The notes under the pieces are model-generated. The model was not told the origin of the DNA, did not search any database, and saw only the letters and a program-made list of their open reading frames with translations. From Chitinophagaceae bacterium (GTDB lineage: Bacteria; Bacteroidota; Bacteroidia; Chitinophagales; Chitinophagaceae), in assembly GCA_016786845.1 (NCBI GenBank), contig JAEUVB010000021.1, forward strand, positions 124,001 to 188,000: a stretch of 64,000 bases of DNA, given 5' to 3'. The position numbers and the translations under genes are program-made. Every line of letters starts with the position of its first letter. Positions within the stretch are counted from its first letter, which is position 1. Positions 56,863 to 64,000 of the stretch are shown in pieces.

Positions 56863-57033
56863 GAGTCCATTTTTGAAGCATTTGATATTCGGAAATCAGG
56901 ATTTGGTATCCGGCATTTCGGGATTGATATTCGGTTAAATTGGAGATTTTGCCTGTGGTTTTGCTGCAATAAACCATTCATACATTTTAACCGGCCATCT
57001 GTTTGTAAAAAGCTGCCATCTATCAGTCGGCAT
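56863..57033. repeat. 21-bp periodic sequence, about 7 to 8 units
   Basis: In the gap 56830-57240, GATATTCGG / GGTATCCGG / GATATTCGG recur at 56884, 56905 and 56926, exactly 21 bp apart. On the minus strand ATGG recurs at 57019, 56998 and 56977, again 21 bp apart. This shares its period with the arrays at 26656 and 37893. Confidence 0.75.
56935..57033 (-). CDS. Possible 32-residue tryptophan-heptad peptide
   Basis: On the minus strand an ATG at 57033 opens MPTD, then RWQLFTN, RWPVKMY, EWFIAAK and PQAKSPI before a TAA. Tryptophan falls at positions 6, 13 and 20, the same as in the unrelated 35-residue frame at 37879. The surrounding DNA has a 21-bp period, so the frame could be a by-product of a DNA repeat. 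No ribosome-binding site was recognised. Confidence 0.3.
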   Translation of the reverse strand: MPTDRWQLFTNRWPVKMYEWFIAAKPQAKSPI

Positions 57034-57079
57034 ATCGTAACAATCGGGTAAGGGGTATTTTTGATTAGAATATAACAAT

Positions 57080-57208
57080 ATGCTACATTACAAATATGTA
57101 AATTACCTGAAAAGAATAAAAGTGAAAATCGCCAATTCAGAATTAGGTTTTTATTTTATATTGGCCTGTATACTCTTTCTATTATTAAGTTTGGGATTCA
57201 TGATTTAA
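57080..57208 (+). CDS. Possible 42-residue single-span membrane protein
   Basis: An ATG at 57080 opens a 42-residue frame with a basic N-terminus (MLHYKYVNYLKRIKVK) and one hydrophobic helix (LGFYFILACILFLLLSLGF) that ends two residues before the stop. It lies 32 bp upstream of the sensor kinase gene on the same strand. Its positive-inside layout looks like a real small membrane protein, but there is no homology support from sequence alone. Confidence 0.35.
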   Translation: MLHYKYVNYLKRIKVKIANSELGFYFILACILFLLLSLGFMI

Positions 57209-57240
57209 CTCAAGAAAGTTTGTAGTATTTTTTCATCCTC

Positions 57241-60198
57241 ATGCGTTGGCCATTTCTTTTATCTATCCTGTTCACTGTACAACTCGTATGGGCAGATAGT
57301 TATGTGATGCGTAGTTTTTCTTCAAATAATGGTCTCATCTCTTCCAGCAACAATGCCATTTATCGTGATTCAAGCGGCTTTATCTGGATATGCAGTTATG
57401 GCGGTCTGGTTCGGTTTGACGGTAGTTTATTTCATGTATTGGACAATAGTAAAGGTTTCCGACACTATCAGATTTCCGACTTATTGGAAAAACGAAAAAA
57501 TTCATTTTTGATTTGCAATGAAAAGCATCTGTTTAGTATGGTTGAAAACCGATTAACGGAAATTCGAACAAATCTCCCGGACCATTTGGTATTGGATCGA
57601 TTTATCCGAACCCCTGAAGGACAAATTTTTTTACAAACCAATGGTGGGATGTTTCAATGGATAAACGATAGTACCTATCAAAGCTTTCAATATGACACCC
57701 TGTTATCCTCAGACATTATGTCGATATGTCCGATTCAAAATAACCGCAAGTTGGCTTATTCTCATAAACATCATGCGGTATTTATCATCGATTCGGATCA
57801 TCTGTTGACACGAATTCCACTGAGTGCTGATGAATATCTATATGATTTTTTTGTATTGGGTAAGGATATCTTTCTTGGCCTGAGCAGTGGTATGCGCATC
57901 TTACGAAACCAACAACTGTTGCCGTATCTTCCCGAGGGATACCGGGGTGGCGGTTTTCTGACCTCTATTTATCGCGACCATTTAGACGAGATATGGTTTA
58001 CCGATAATTCCTATCGTCTATGGAAGAGTGACCACGGACAATATATTAATTTGTCTGAGAAATATAATGCCCCCAAGGCTATACTGCCACATTATCTGGA
58101 AGATGGCAGCGGAAATATTTTCATTCAATTTATGAATGGCATGTGTGTTTTTCGTGAAAGCCCTTATCGCGAAATACCGATAGCATCCATGAATTCATAT
58201 AACATGTTTTTTATGAGTTCATTTTACAGCCCGGATACATTTTGCTATGGTATAGCCAGAAACAAATTGAGGCTCTGCGATGGTGAAAAAACATTTGATC
58301 TTTCCATCGAAACAGGCGCTGCAATAAATTTTGAGGAACTAAGAAACTGCCAGCTCTTTCCGACAAAAGATCCCAAAAAATTATTTGTATTTGTTAGGGG
58401 TTGCGGGATATTTTTCATGAAAAATAAAAAGTTGGAAGTTTTTAACCCTCAAGTCGGAAATCTCGATCGCCTCATTCTGACTTCCAATTATGATACCATT
58501 AGAAACCGGTTTTACACTGCCAGAAATGATACTGTTTTTTGCATAAGTCCGGATAGTATCAAAAGGTATATGCCTCATGTCAAGAACCATGATATTCGTT
58601 ACCACAGTTTTGTTTATACCCGGGATGGTAGGGTTTTCTTTTCCGGCAATCATCGTTTATTGTTTGCTTTGATAAATCATAAAATATATGATCTCACACC
58701 ACAACTGCAGATTCAGGATCGGGATTATTCTCTGTTTATTCATAAAGATCATTTGTGGATATGGATACATGGAATAGCCCTTCGGGAGTATGCCATCGAT
58801 GGAATGAAATTGATTTTACTGCGATCTATTGGAAAAGAAAACGGATTGTTAGACGCCAATGGCAATCACATACAATTTGACGAAGATGATAATCTTTGGA
58901 TTAATGCTTTCACCGGTTTGTATTGGCTGCAATGCGGAAAAAATGCCAAAGGGCCGGTATACTACTCAAGAAAAATCCCGCTGCATTTATCCGGTATAGA
59001 TGCACCTATGATCGATCGAATAAATTATAGTCATGATAAATTATATACTGTCGGTGTCGGGGGAATCATGATATTGAACACTTCGAGCATGGTTTTACGT
59101 CATAAACCATTATTAACCTATCAGGTAGCCGGTTATGCCAATGGAAAGTCAATAGAAGGTTTGTTGAAAAATGGTATTGCTGTTTGGAATAAGAATACGC
59201 TGCAACTTCCTACTACATTTCGGCAATTAAGTTTTGAAATGGGCACGGTATATTATGGATTTGATCATGCCATTCGATATCATTACAGGCTACTGGGACA
59301 GGATGAAGAATGGAAAACCCTTTTGCAGGGGAATCTAATACAATTCAATAACCTGAGTAGCGGCAGCTATACGTTGGAATGCAAGAGTTTGAACCTTGCT
59401 GATTCGAGTGCCACTATACCTTATCGATTTGCCTTCCATATACAACCGGCACTTTATGAAACCTGGTGGTTCCGAATCAGTTTAGGTATTTTGGCTTTTA
59501 CGATTTTGGTATATATGATACGGCAACGAGACAAAAGAAAACAAAAAGAGAATCGTATCGCCATGCAATTAAGTGAATTAAAATTGGAAGCCTTGCAGAG
59601 CCAGATGAATCCTCATTTCATTTTCAATGCATTGAACTCTATTCAAAATTATATTTTACAGCATGATGAAATGGAGGCCGCAAGATATTTGTCTAAATTT
59701 TCTAAATTGATTCGCAAAACACTGGATCATTCCCATCATCAACTAATCCCCATTGGGGAAATTGTACAAAGCTTGCAAATGTATCTGGAACTTGAAGCCT
59801 TTCGCTTCAATCATGAATTCCACTATACACTGTCATTGGATGAATCCGATGACCGTATTCATATGATGGAGTTACCACCGATGTTGCTGCAACCATTTGT
59901 TGAAAATGCTATACTGCATGGGCTTATGCCTAAACAGGGTGACAAACACCTGAGCATACAGCTTTATATGAATTTTCCCATGTTCCATTGCCTTATTGAA
60001 GATAATGGCGTGGGCAGGGAATACGGACATCCAAGGGAGGGGCATCAGTCGCGAGGTCAAAAATTGACTGAGGGTATGATGGACGCCTTGAGACATCTTC
60101 GTCAAACGGATCCTGAAATCATCATCACAGATCTGAAAGACCCACAGGGCATGCCTGCAGGTACTCGTATTGAAATCAACATACCCTTCGAAAAGTAA
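57241..60198 (+). CDS. LytS-type sensor histidine kinase with periplasmic beta-propeller
   Basis: The 985-residue product has a signal peptide (about 1-18), a two-component regulator propeller region (about 20-640, with SSNNAIYRDSSGFIWICSYG and WFTDNSYRLWK) and a Y_Y_Y domain (about 660-740, RLLGQDEEWKTLLQGN). One membrane helix lies at about 744-762. The His_kinase domain follows, with His792 in NPHFIFNALNSIQNYIL and an ATPase part (LPPMLLQPFVENAILHGL and NGVG). It would sense a periplasmic ligand and phosphorylate a LytTR regulator. The regulator gene starts 4 bp after its stop, so the pair forms one operon. Its ligand is unknown; it sits among giant surface-protein genes. Confidence 0.92.
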   Translation: MRWPFLLSILFTVQLVWADSYVMRSFSSNNGLISSSNNAIYRDSSGFIWICSYGGLVRFDGSLFHVLDNSKGFRHYQISDLLEKRKNSFLICNEKHLFSMVENRLTEIRTNLPDHLVLDRFIRTPEGQIFLQTNGGMFQWINDSTYQSFQYDTLLSSDIMSICPIQNNRKLAYSHKHHAVFIIDSDHLLTRIPLSADEYLYDFFVLGKDIFLGLSSGMRILRNQQLLPYLPEGYRGGGFLTSIYRDHLDEIWFTDNSYRLWKSDHGQYINLSEKYNAPKAILPHYLEDGSGNIFIQFMNGMCVFRESPYREIPIASMNSYNMFFMSSFYSPDTFCYGIARNKLRLCDGEKTFDLSIETGAAINFEELRNCQLFPTKDPKKLFVFVRGCGIFFMKNKKLEVFNPQVGNLDRLILTSNYDTIRNRFYTARNDTVFCISPDSIKRYMPHVKNHDIRYHSFVYTRDGRVFFSGNHRLLFALINHKIYDLTPQLQIQDRDYSLFIHKDHLWIWIHGIALREYAIDGMKLILLRSIGKENGLLDANGNHIQFDEDDNLWINAFTGLYWLQCGKNAKGPVYYSRKIPLHLSGIDAPMIDRINYSHDKLYTVGVGGIMILNTSSMVLRHKPLLTYQVAGYANGKSIEGLLKNGIAVWNKNTLQLPTTFRQLSFEMGTVYYGFDHAIRYHYRLLGQDEEWKTLLQGNLIQFNNLSSGSYTLECKSLNLADSSATIPYRFAFHIQPALYETWWFRISLGILAFTILVYMIRQRDKRKQKENRIAMQLSELKLEALQSQMNPHFIFNALNSIQNYILQHDEMEAARYLSKFSKLIRKTLDHSHHQLIPIGEIVQSLQMYLELEAFRFNHEFHYTLSLDESDDRIHMMELPPMLLQPFVENAILHGLMPKQGDKHLSIQLYMNFPMFHCLIEDNGVGREYGHPREGHQSRGQKLTEGMMDALRHLRQTDPEIIITDLKDPQGMPAGTRIEINIPFEK

Positions 60199-60202
60199 AC
60201 TT

Positions 60203-60976
60203 ATGAAAACACTGATTATTGACGACGAAGCCAACAGCAGAAATACCCTGCGTAATTTATTAACCCGACTATGTCCTGATGTTGAAATTCTGGCGGAAGC
60301 GACACGAGCGGAAGAGGGCTTGGCTTTGATTCGTTTGTATAAACCGGATCTGATATTTCTGGATATAGAAATGCCGGGCAAAAATGGCTTTGATCTGATC
60401 AGTGCATTACAGCCTGAATCCATTAGTGTTATATTTACGACTGCATTTCATCAGTACGCAGTCAAGGCATTTCGATTCAGTGCGATAGATTTTTTACTTA
60501 AACCCATTGATCCGGATGAATTGGTTCAAGCTGTAGATAAATTCAAAAAAAGTCAAAACCAGGCAACTAGTCCTGAACAACTCAGCTTGTTGACACAACT
60601 TTGGGAAAAAATGAATGACAGGCCTGCTGTGAATCGGAGGATGGATCAAAAATTAGCTTTATCGAATCAGGATGGCATTCACATTGTGAATATCAGCGAT
60701 ATCGTTTGGTGTGAGGCGCTCGGTAGTTATACCCGTATTTATTTCAGTAATAAATCGAATATGGTGGTTTCCCGTATCATTAAAGAATTTGAGGAAATGC
60801 TGAGTGAGTATCATTTCATCAGGGTTCATAACGCCTATCTGGTCAATGCACATTGCATTGTTCGGTATATAAAGGGAGACGGTGGACAAATCATTTTAAG
60901 TGATGGCCATGAAGTTGAAGTAAGTCGCAGAAAAAAAGATGAAGTATTACAGGTTATTAATCAATTACTCCGCTAA
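60203..60976 (+). CDS. LytTR-family response regulator
   Basis: The 257-residue protein has a receiver domain with phosphoacceptor Asp54 (KPDLIFLDIEMPGKNG), conserved Lys in FLLKPID, and a C-terminal LytTR DNA-binding domain (about 155-257: IVWCEALGSYTRIYFSNKS, FIRVHNAYLVNAHCI, EVEVSRRKKDEV). It acts directly downstream of the LytS-type kinase encoded 4 bp upstream and is expected to bind direct repeats at target promoters. The start at ATG 60203 is preferred because it opens the receiver domain; the longer frame from 60170 overlaps the kinase gene. Adjacent targets may include the giant genes, but I identified no binding sites. Confidence 0.93.
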   Translation: MKTLIIDDEANSRNTLRNLLTRLCPDVEILAEATRAEEGLALIRLYKPDLIFLDIEMPGKNGFDLISALQPESISVIFTTAFHQYAVKAFRFSAIDFLLKPIDPDELVQAVDKFKKSQNQATSPEQLSLLTQLWEKMNDRPAVNRRMDQKLALSNQDGIHIVNISDIVWCEALGSYTRIYFSNKSNMVVSRIIKEFEEMLSEYHFIRVHNAYLVNAHCIVRYIKGDGGQIILSDGHEVEVSRRKKDEVLQVINQLLR

Positions 60977-61043
60977 TTCAAAAAGGGTTCAACCAACATC
61001 ATGCTCACGACTGAATTGGACTGGATAATTTTGAATTAAAAAT

Positions 61044-61051
61044 TATCTTTG
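61044..61051 (+). promoter_or_regulatory. Candidate -7 element TATCTTTG
   Basis: TATCTTTG fits TAnnTTTG and lies 39 bp upstream of the methyltransferase ATG. A TTG at 61016 is a possible but weak -33 element. Confidence 0.45.
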
Positions 61052-61090
61052 CACATTCAAACTTAGATTAGTCAATTTATAATAACTTCC

Positions 61091-61696
61091 ATGGCCTTTT
61101 CGGAAATAACATCCCTGTCCACTGAGTATTTCCTTTCCGATGAAGCATTCGACCAACTTTACCCCCCATTTTTACGAGAGCTTGCATCACAGCACTGGAC
61201 GCCAATACAGGTGGCAAAAAAGGCTGCAGCGTTTCTTGCTTCAGATAAAGAGGCTCACATATTGGATATTGGCAGCGGCACGGGTAAATTTTGTTTGTCT
61301 GCTGCCCATTTTATGCCCAATGCTTTTTTTACCGGCGTAGAGCATCGGAAAAATTTGGTCAATCATGCCAATAAGGCCAAAGAAAAACTTGGATTATCGA
61401 ATGTAAATTTTCTACACAAAAATTTCAAGGCCATAGATTTTTCGGAGTTTGATCATTTCTATTTTTTCAATTCCTTTTATGAAAACCTGATTGGCATGGA
61501 TCAGGATGGCTATCGGATCGATTACTCCAGCGAAAAGTATCATGCCTACAGTCATGAACTTTATTTGAAACTATCCCAAAGACCATCAGGCACAAAAATT
61601 GTCACCTACTTTAGTATGGAAGAAGAAATTCCCAATGGATACAAAGTGGTCGGGGAAGAGATGAAAGGCGTGTTGAAATTTTGGCAAAAAAGTTAG
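61091..61696 (+). CDS. Class I SAM-dependent methyltransferase
   Basis: The 201-residue product has a helical N-terminus and the SAM-binding glycine-rich loop ILDIGSGTGKFCLSAA (about 57-72), followed by FTGVEHRKNLV (the acidic residue that would hold the SAM ribose) and FDHFYFFNSFYEN. This is a typical Rossmann-fold methyltransferase; its substrate is unknown. It is not in an operon with another methylation-related gene. Its TAG stop overlaps the TAA stop of the converging giant gene by four bases (61693-61696), an unusually tight arrangement. Confidence 0.82.
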   Translation: MAFSEITSLSTEYFLSDEAFDQLYPPFLRELASQHWTPIQVAKKAAAFLASDKEAHILDIGSGTGKFCLSAAHFMPNAFFTGVEHRKNLVNHANKAKEKLGLSNVNFLHKNFKAIDFSEFDHFYFFNSFYENLIGMDQDGYRIDYSSEKYHAYSHELYLKLSQRPSGTKIVTYFSMEEEIPNGYKVVGEEMKGVLKFWQKS

Positions 61697-64000
61697 GGGA
61701 GAAATGCACCAACTCCATTCTGCACATTCGGATCGAAGATGTTGAAATCGTCGCCATCTACACCGCCACTGCCATCAAGATCGGTAGAGAGATAGCCGCC
61801 GTTACCTGACTGAATATCCGGATCGATTAAATTAAAATCATCGCCGTCTATACCCCCACTTTGATCCATATCGCCGGAGTATAAGGCAAAGATGCCGGGT
61901 TCCACTTCAATTTGATTACTGCTAAAGGCTTGCATCGCAGACCCTGTGAAATCATAATTTGCGGTATGATAAAAAACGACCGGCACGGCACTCCAAGTTT
62001 CTACAGCATTGCGGTGACGGATGGCTATATAATAAGTATTTCCTGAGGCCGGTAAGTTAAAGGTGCAAGTTAGCTGTCCATTGGTTTGAAGCACACCCAT
62101 ACATGTCGTAACCAATGCATAAGGGTATACCGGTTCATGTAATTCCACCCAAACCGTATCGCAATCCGTGGTTGCATTGGATTGACCCTGATTGAATAAG
62201 ACGGATCTCATCATGCCACCATTCATGTAAAATCCTTGTACATAGGTTTCTAATGATAAATAAGATGTCATACAGTTGCTGAATTGTAATAAAAGACTCG
62301 AAGTATTGCTACATCCGTTCGCATCGGTTCCTGTCACAGTATAAGTTCCTGCATAAGTATTGCTTGCTAAAAAAGTATTTCCATTCGTGATCGCCTGAGG
62401 ACCACTCCAGATATAAGATAGACCTCCTGAACCTGAAAATGTAATCAAAGTTGAATCACAAATGGGATTGGCCATAGAACTACTCGCCCCAATTAAGGGC
62501 AGCGGTAATATAGTCAGTACCAAAATTTGGGTGTCGCAGCCGTTGACATGCGTATAATTTCCCGAGGCATTATAGGTTTGTCCATTTCCACCAAGGAGAG
62601 TAGGCCATGTATAACTTTGACATGCAGAAATAGTATTCGTAGTTATGGTAGAAGGAACAATCGTTAACTGTAATATCTGCGTGTTACAAACTGCTCCCGT
62701 CTGATAGGTACCGGATGCGGTGTAGGTTTGTCCGTTCACCGGCCATATATAATTGTTACAAGCTGTCACGGTGGTGGTTGTGCTGGCAGTACCTAAAGTC
62801 CCTCCGGCACAAATGTTCTGAGCATAAATATCATAATTAGAAGCTGCGTAATTTCTTGTATCATCCCATGTGATGATTGCACCACCGGCACCGTCAGAGG
62901 CAATCTGCGGATGTTGTTGATCGTCTATGTTGGTAGATAGGGCCACACCATTAACTGTCCATTGCACGATGCCGGAGGCATTGATCCGTTGAGCATAGAC
63001 ATCCGAAGAACTCGCACGATAATCCTGCCAACAAATGATCGCTCCTCCCGAGCCATCGCTCGTTATTTTAGGAGAATTTTGAATGTTTGCAGCGGTTGAG
63101 ATCGCCACACCATTTAAGGTCCATTGCACAATGCCCAAGTTATTGATCCGCTGTGCATAGACATCTACGGGGGGAAAACTTCCGAATCGACCGTCGTTCC
63201 ATACGACCAAAGCACCACCTGAACCATCAGGAATCATTTCCGGATCTATCTGATCATAGGTCGCCGTGGAAATGGGCACACCATTGGTTGTCCATGAGAT
63301 TGTACCGGCCGAATTGAGATGTTGCATATATATATCGGAATATGTACCACTACGATAATCGCGCCAGGAAATAAAAACTCCCCCTAAATTATCAATCGCC
63401 ATTTTAGGCGACACTTGATTATTGGGACTTGTGCAAACGGCTACACCATTGGTCGTCCATTGGGGAATGCCGGTAGAATTTATTCTTTGTGTGTAAATAT
63501 TGGTGCCTGATACTGAATTGCTTCGATAGTCATACCAGCTCACAATAGCCCCTCCTGCACCATCGGAAACAATTTGAGGATAAAGTTGTTGAAACGTTGC
63601 CGTACATAATGCTACCCCATTGGCCGTCCATTGTGGTACTCCTGATGCATTAATTCTTCTGGCATAAATATCATCCGTTCCACTTCCACCACGTTTATCT
63701 TTCCAAGTAATGATGGCACCATTCAGTCCATCCGAAACGAGTTGAGGATTGTCCTGATCACCGGTAATCGTGCACAAGGAAACGCCACCCGAAGTCCATA
63801 GGGTAAGTCCGGCTGAATTGATCCGCTGTGCATAAATATCATTATTATTCGAACCGTTTCGAGAGTCCGTCCAAGTGATAATGGCACCTCCCATACCATC
63901 CGAAATCAATTGGGGTTGCGTTTGTGCATTAGCAGCACCGCAAATCAATACCCCACTAGAGGTCCATTGAGGAATGCCGGCCGAGTTCAGTCTTTGAGCA
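61693..64000 (-). CDS. Secreted repeat protein with dockerin-like C-terminus, 5' end beyond the window
   Basis: The reading frame stays open to the window edge (last full codon 63999), so the N-terminus and signal peptide are missing. The visible 768 residues start with about eight repeats of near 50 residues built on ISDGAGGAIITWDD, DIYAQRINASGIPQWT and NGVALCT; they resemble a beta-propeller. Then come Ig-like segments (GQTYTASGTYQTG, DANGCSN) and the shared 190-residue module with RNAVETWS, DMDQSGGIDGDD, DLDGSGGVDGDD and GVGAFLP. No T9SS type A or B tail is present. It is probably an exported surface protein. Its stop overlaps that of the methyltransferase gene. Confidence 0.85.
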   Translation of the reverse strand, partial: AQRLNSAGIPQWTSSGVLICGAANAQTQPQLISDGMGGAIITWTDSRNGSNNNDIYAQRINSAGLTLWTSGGVSLCTITGDQDNPQLVSDGLNGAIITWKDKRGGSGTDDIYARRINASGVPQWTANGVALCTATFQQLYPQIVSDGAGGAIVSWYDYRSNSVSGTNIYTQRINSTGIPQWTTNGVAVCTSPNNQVSPKMAIDNLGGVFISWRDYRSGTYSDIYMQHLNSAGTISWTTNGVPISTATYDQIDPEMIPDGSGGALVVWNDGRFGSFPPVDVYAQRINNLGIVQWTLNGVAISTAANIQNSPKITSDGSGGAIICWQDYRASSSDVYAQRINASGIVQWTVNGVALSTNIDDQQHPQIASDGAGGAIITWDDTRNYAASNYDIYAQNICAGGTLGTASTTTTVTACNNYIWPVNGQTYTASGTYQTGAVCNTQILQLTIVPSTITTNTISACQSYTWPTLLGGNGQTYNASGNYTHVNGCDTQILVLTILPLPLIGASSSMANPICDSTLITFSGSGGLSYIWSGPQAITNGNTFLASNTYAGTYTVTGTDANGCSNTSSLLLQFSNCMTSYLSLETYVQGFYMNGGMMRSVLFNQGQSNATTDCDTVWVELHEPVYPYALVTTCMGVLQTNGQLTCTFNLPASGNTYYIAIRHRNAVETWSAVPVVFYHTANYDFTGSAMQAFSSNQIEVEPGIFALYSGDMDQSGGIDGDDFNLIDPDIQSGNGGYLSTDLDGSGGVDGDDFNIFDPNVQNGVGAFLP

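Overview
The window looks like chromosomal DNA of a member of the Bacteroidota, probably near Chitinophagales, Saprospirales or Sphingobacteriales. The signs are a type IX secretion (T9SS) type A sorting tail at 29.1 kb, SprB-type repeats, GEVED domains, DUF4369/TlpA lipoproteins, small genes next to an ECF sigma factor, and TAnnTTTG promoter elements. No rRNA, tRNA, CRISPR array, phage or complete insertion sequence was seen.

0-24 kb is mostly housekeeping: the 3' end of ispG, a TSUP transporter, an S41 C-terminal processing peptidase, dnaN, a three-gene set (a chaperone-fold protein, a trypsin-like protease with a zinc ribbon, an SPFH/prohibitin protein), a glycosyltransferase, a LolC/E-type permease, an orphan OmpR-type regulator, a UbiD-family decarboxylase, an M3 oligopeptidase, a GH3-family adenylating enzyme, a fluoride channel and inorganic pyrophosphatase. 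A 1662-residue secreted protein (17.3-22.3 kb) with five almost identical 270-bp repeats sits among them.

24-32 kb is repeat-rich. Two paralogous TlpA-like thiol-disulfide proteins, the remnant of a third, a T9SS cargo protein with an apparent frameshift in its signal peptide, a 15-unit 21-bp array, a four-copy 94-bp array, a three-copy 26-bp array and a 16-bp perfect palindrome lie here. 31-38 kb carries an M28-like peptidase that has lost catalytic residues, gcvT, lysA, and an ECF sigma operon with three tiny His/Met-rich membrane proteins. It is followed by a MITE-like element with terminal inverted repeats and a 6-bp target duplication.

38.5-64 kb is dominated by very large secreted proteins: a SprB-repeat adhesin, a beta-helix protein, an M4 metalloprotease, a GEVED protein and a beta-propeller-like protein that runs off the window. 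A LytS-type sensor with a beta-propeller input domain, a LytTR regulator and a methyltransferase sit between them.

The most striking pattern is that five otherwise unrelated giants (ending at 17271, 38556, 46846, 54097 and 61693) share one C-terminal module of about 190 residues. It has a beta-rich half, then two dockerin/EF-hand-like calcium loops, then an invariant GVGA-aromatic-x-P end at the stop codon. It replaces the T9SS sorting tail and is the best candidate here for an undescribed sorting or surface-assembly system. A second oddity is a set of 21-bp (seven-codon) periodic intergenic sequences, two of which encode tiny peptides with tryptophan at residues 6, 13 and 20.
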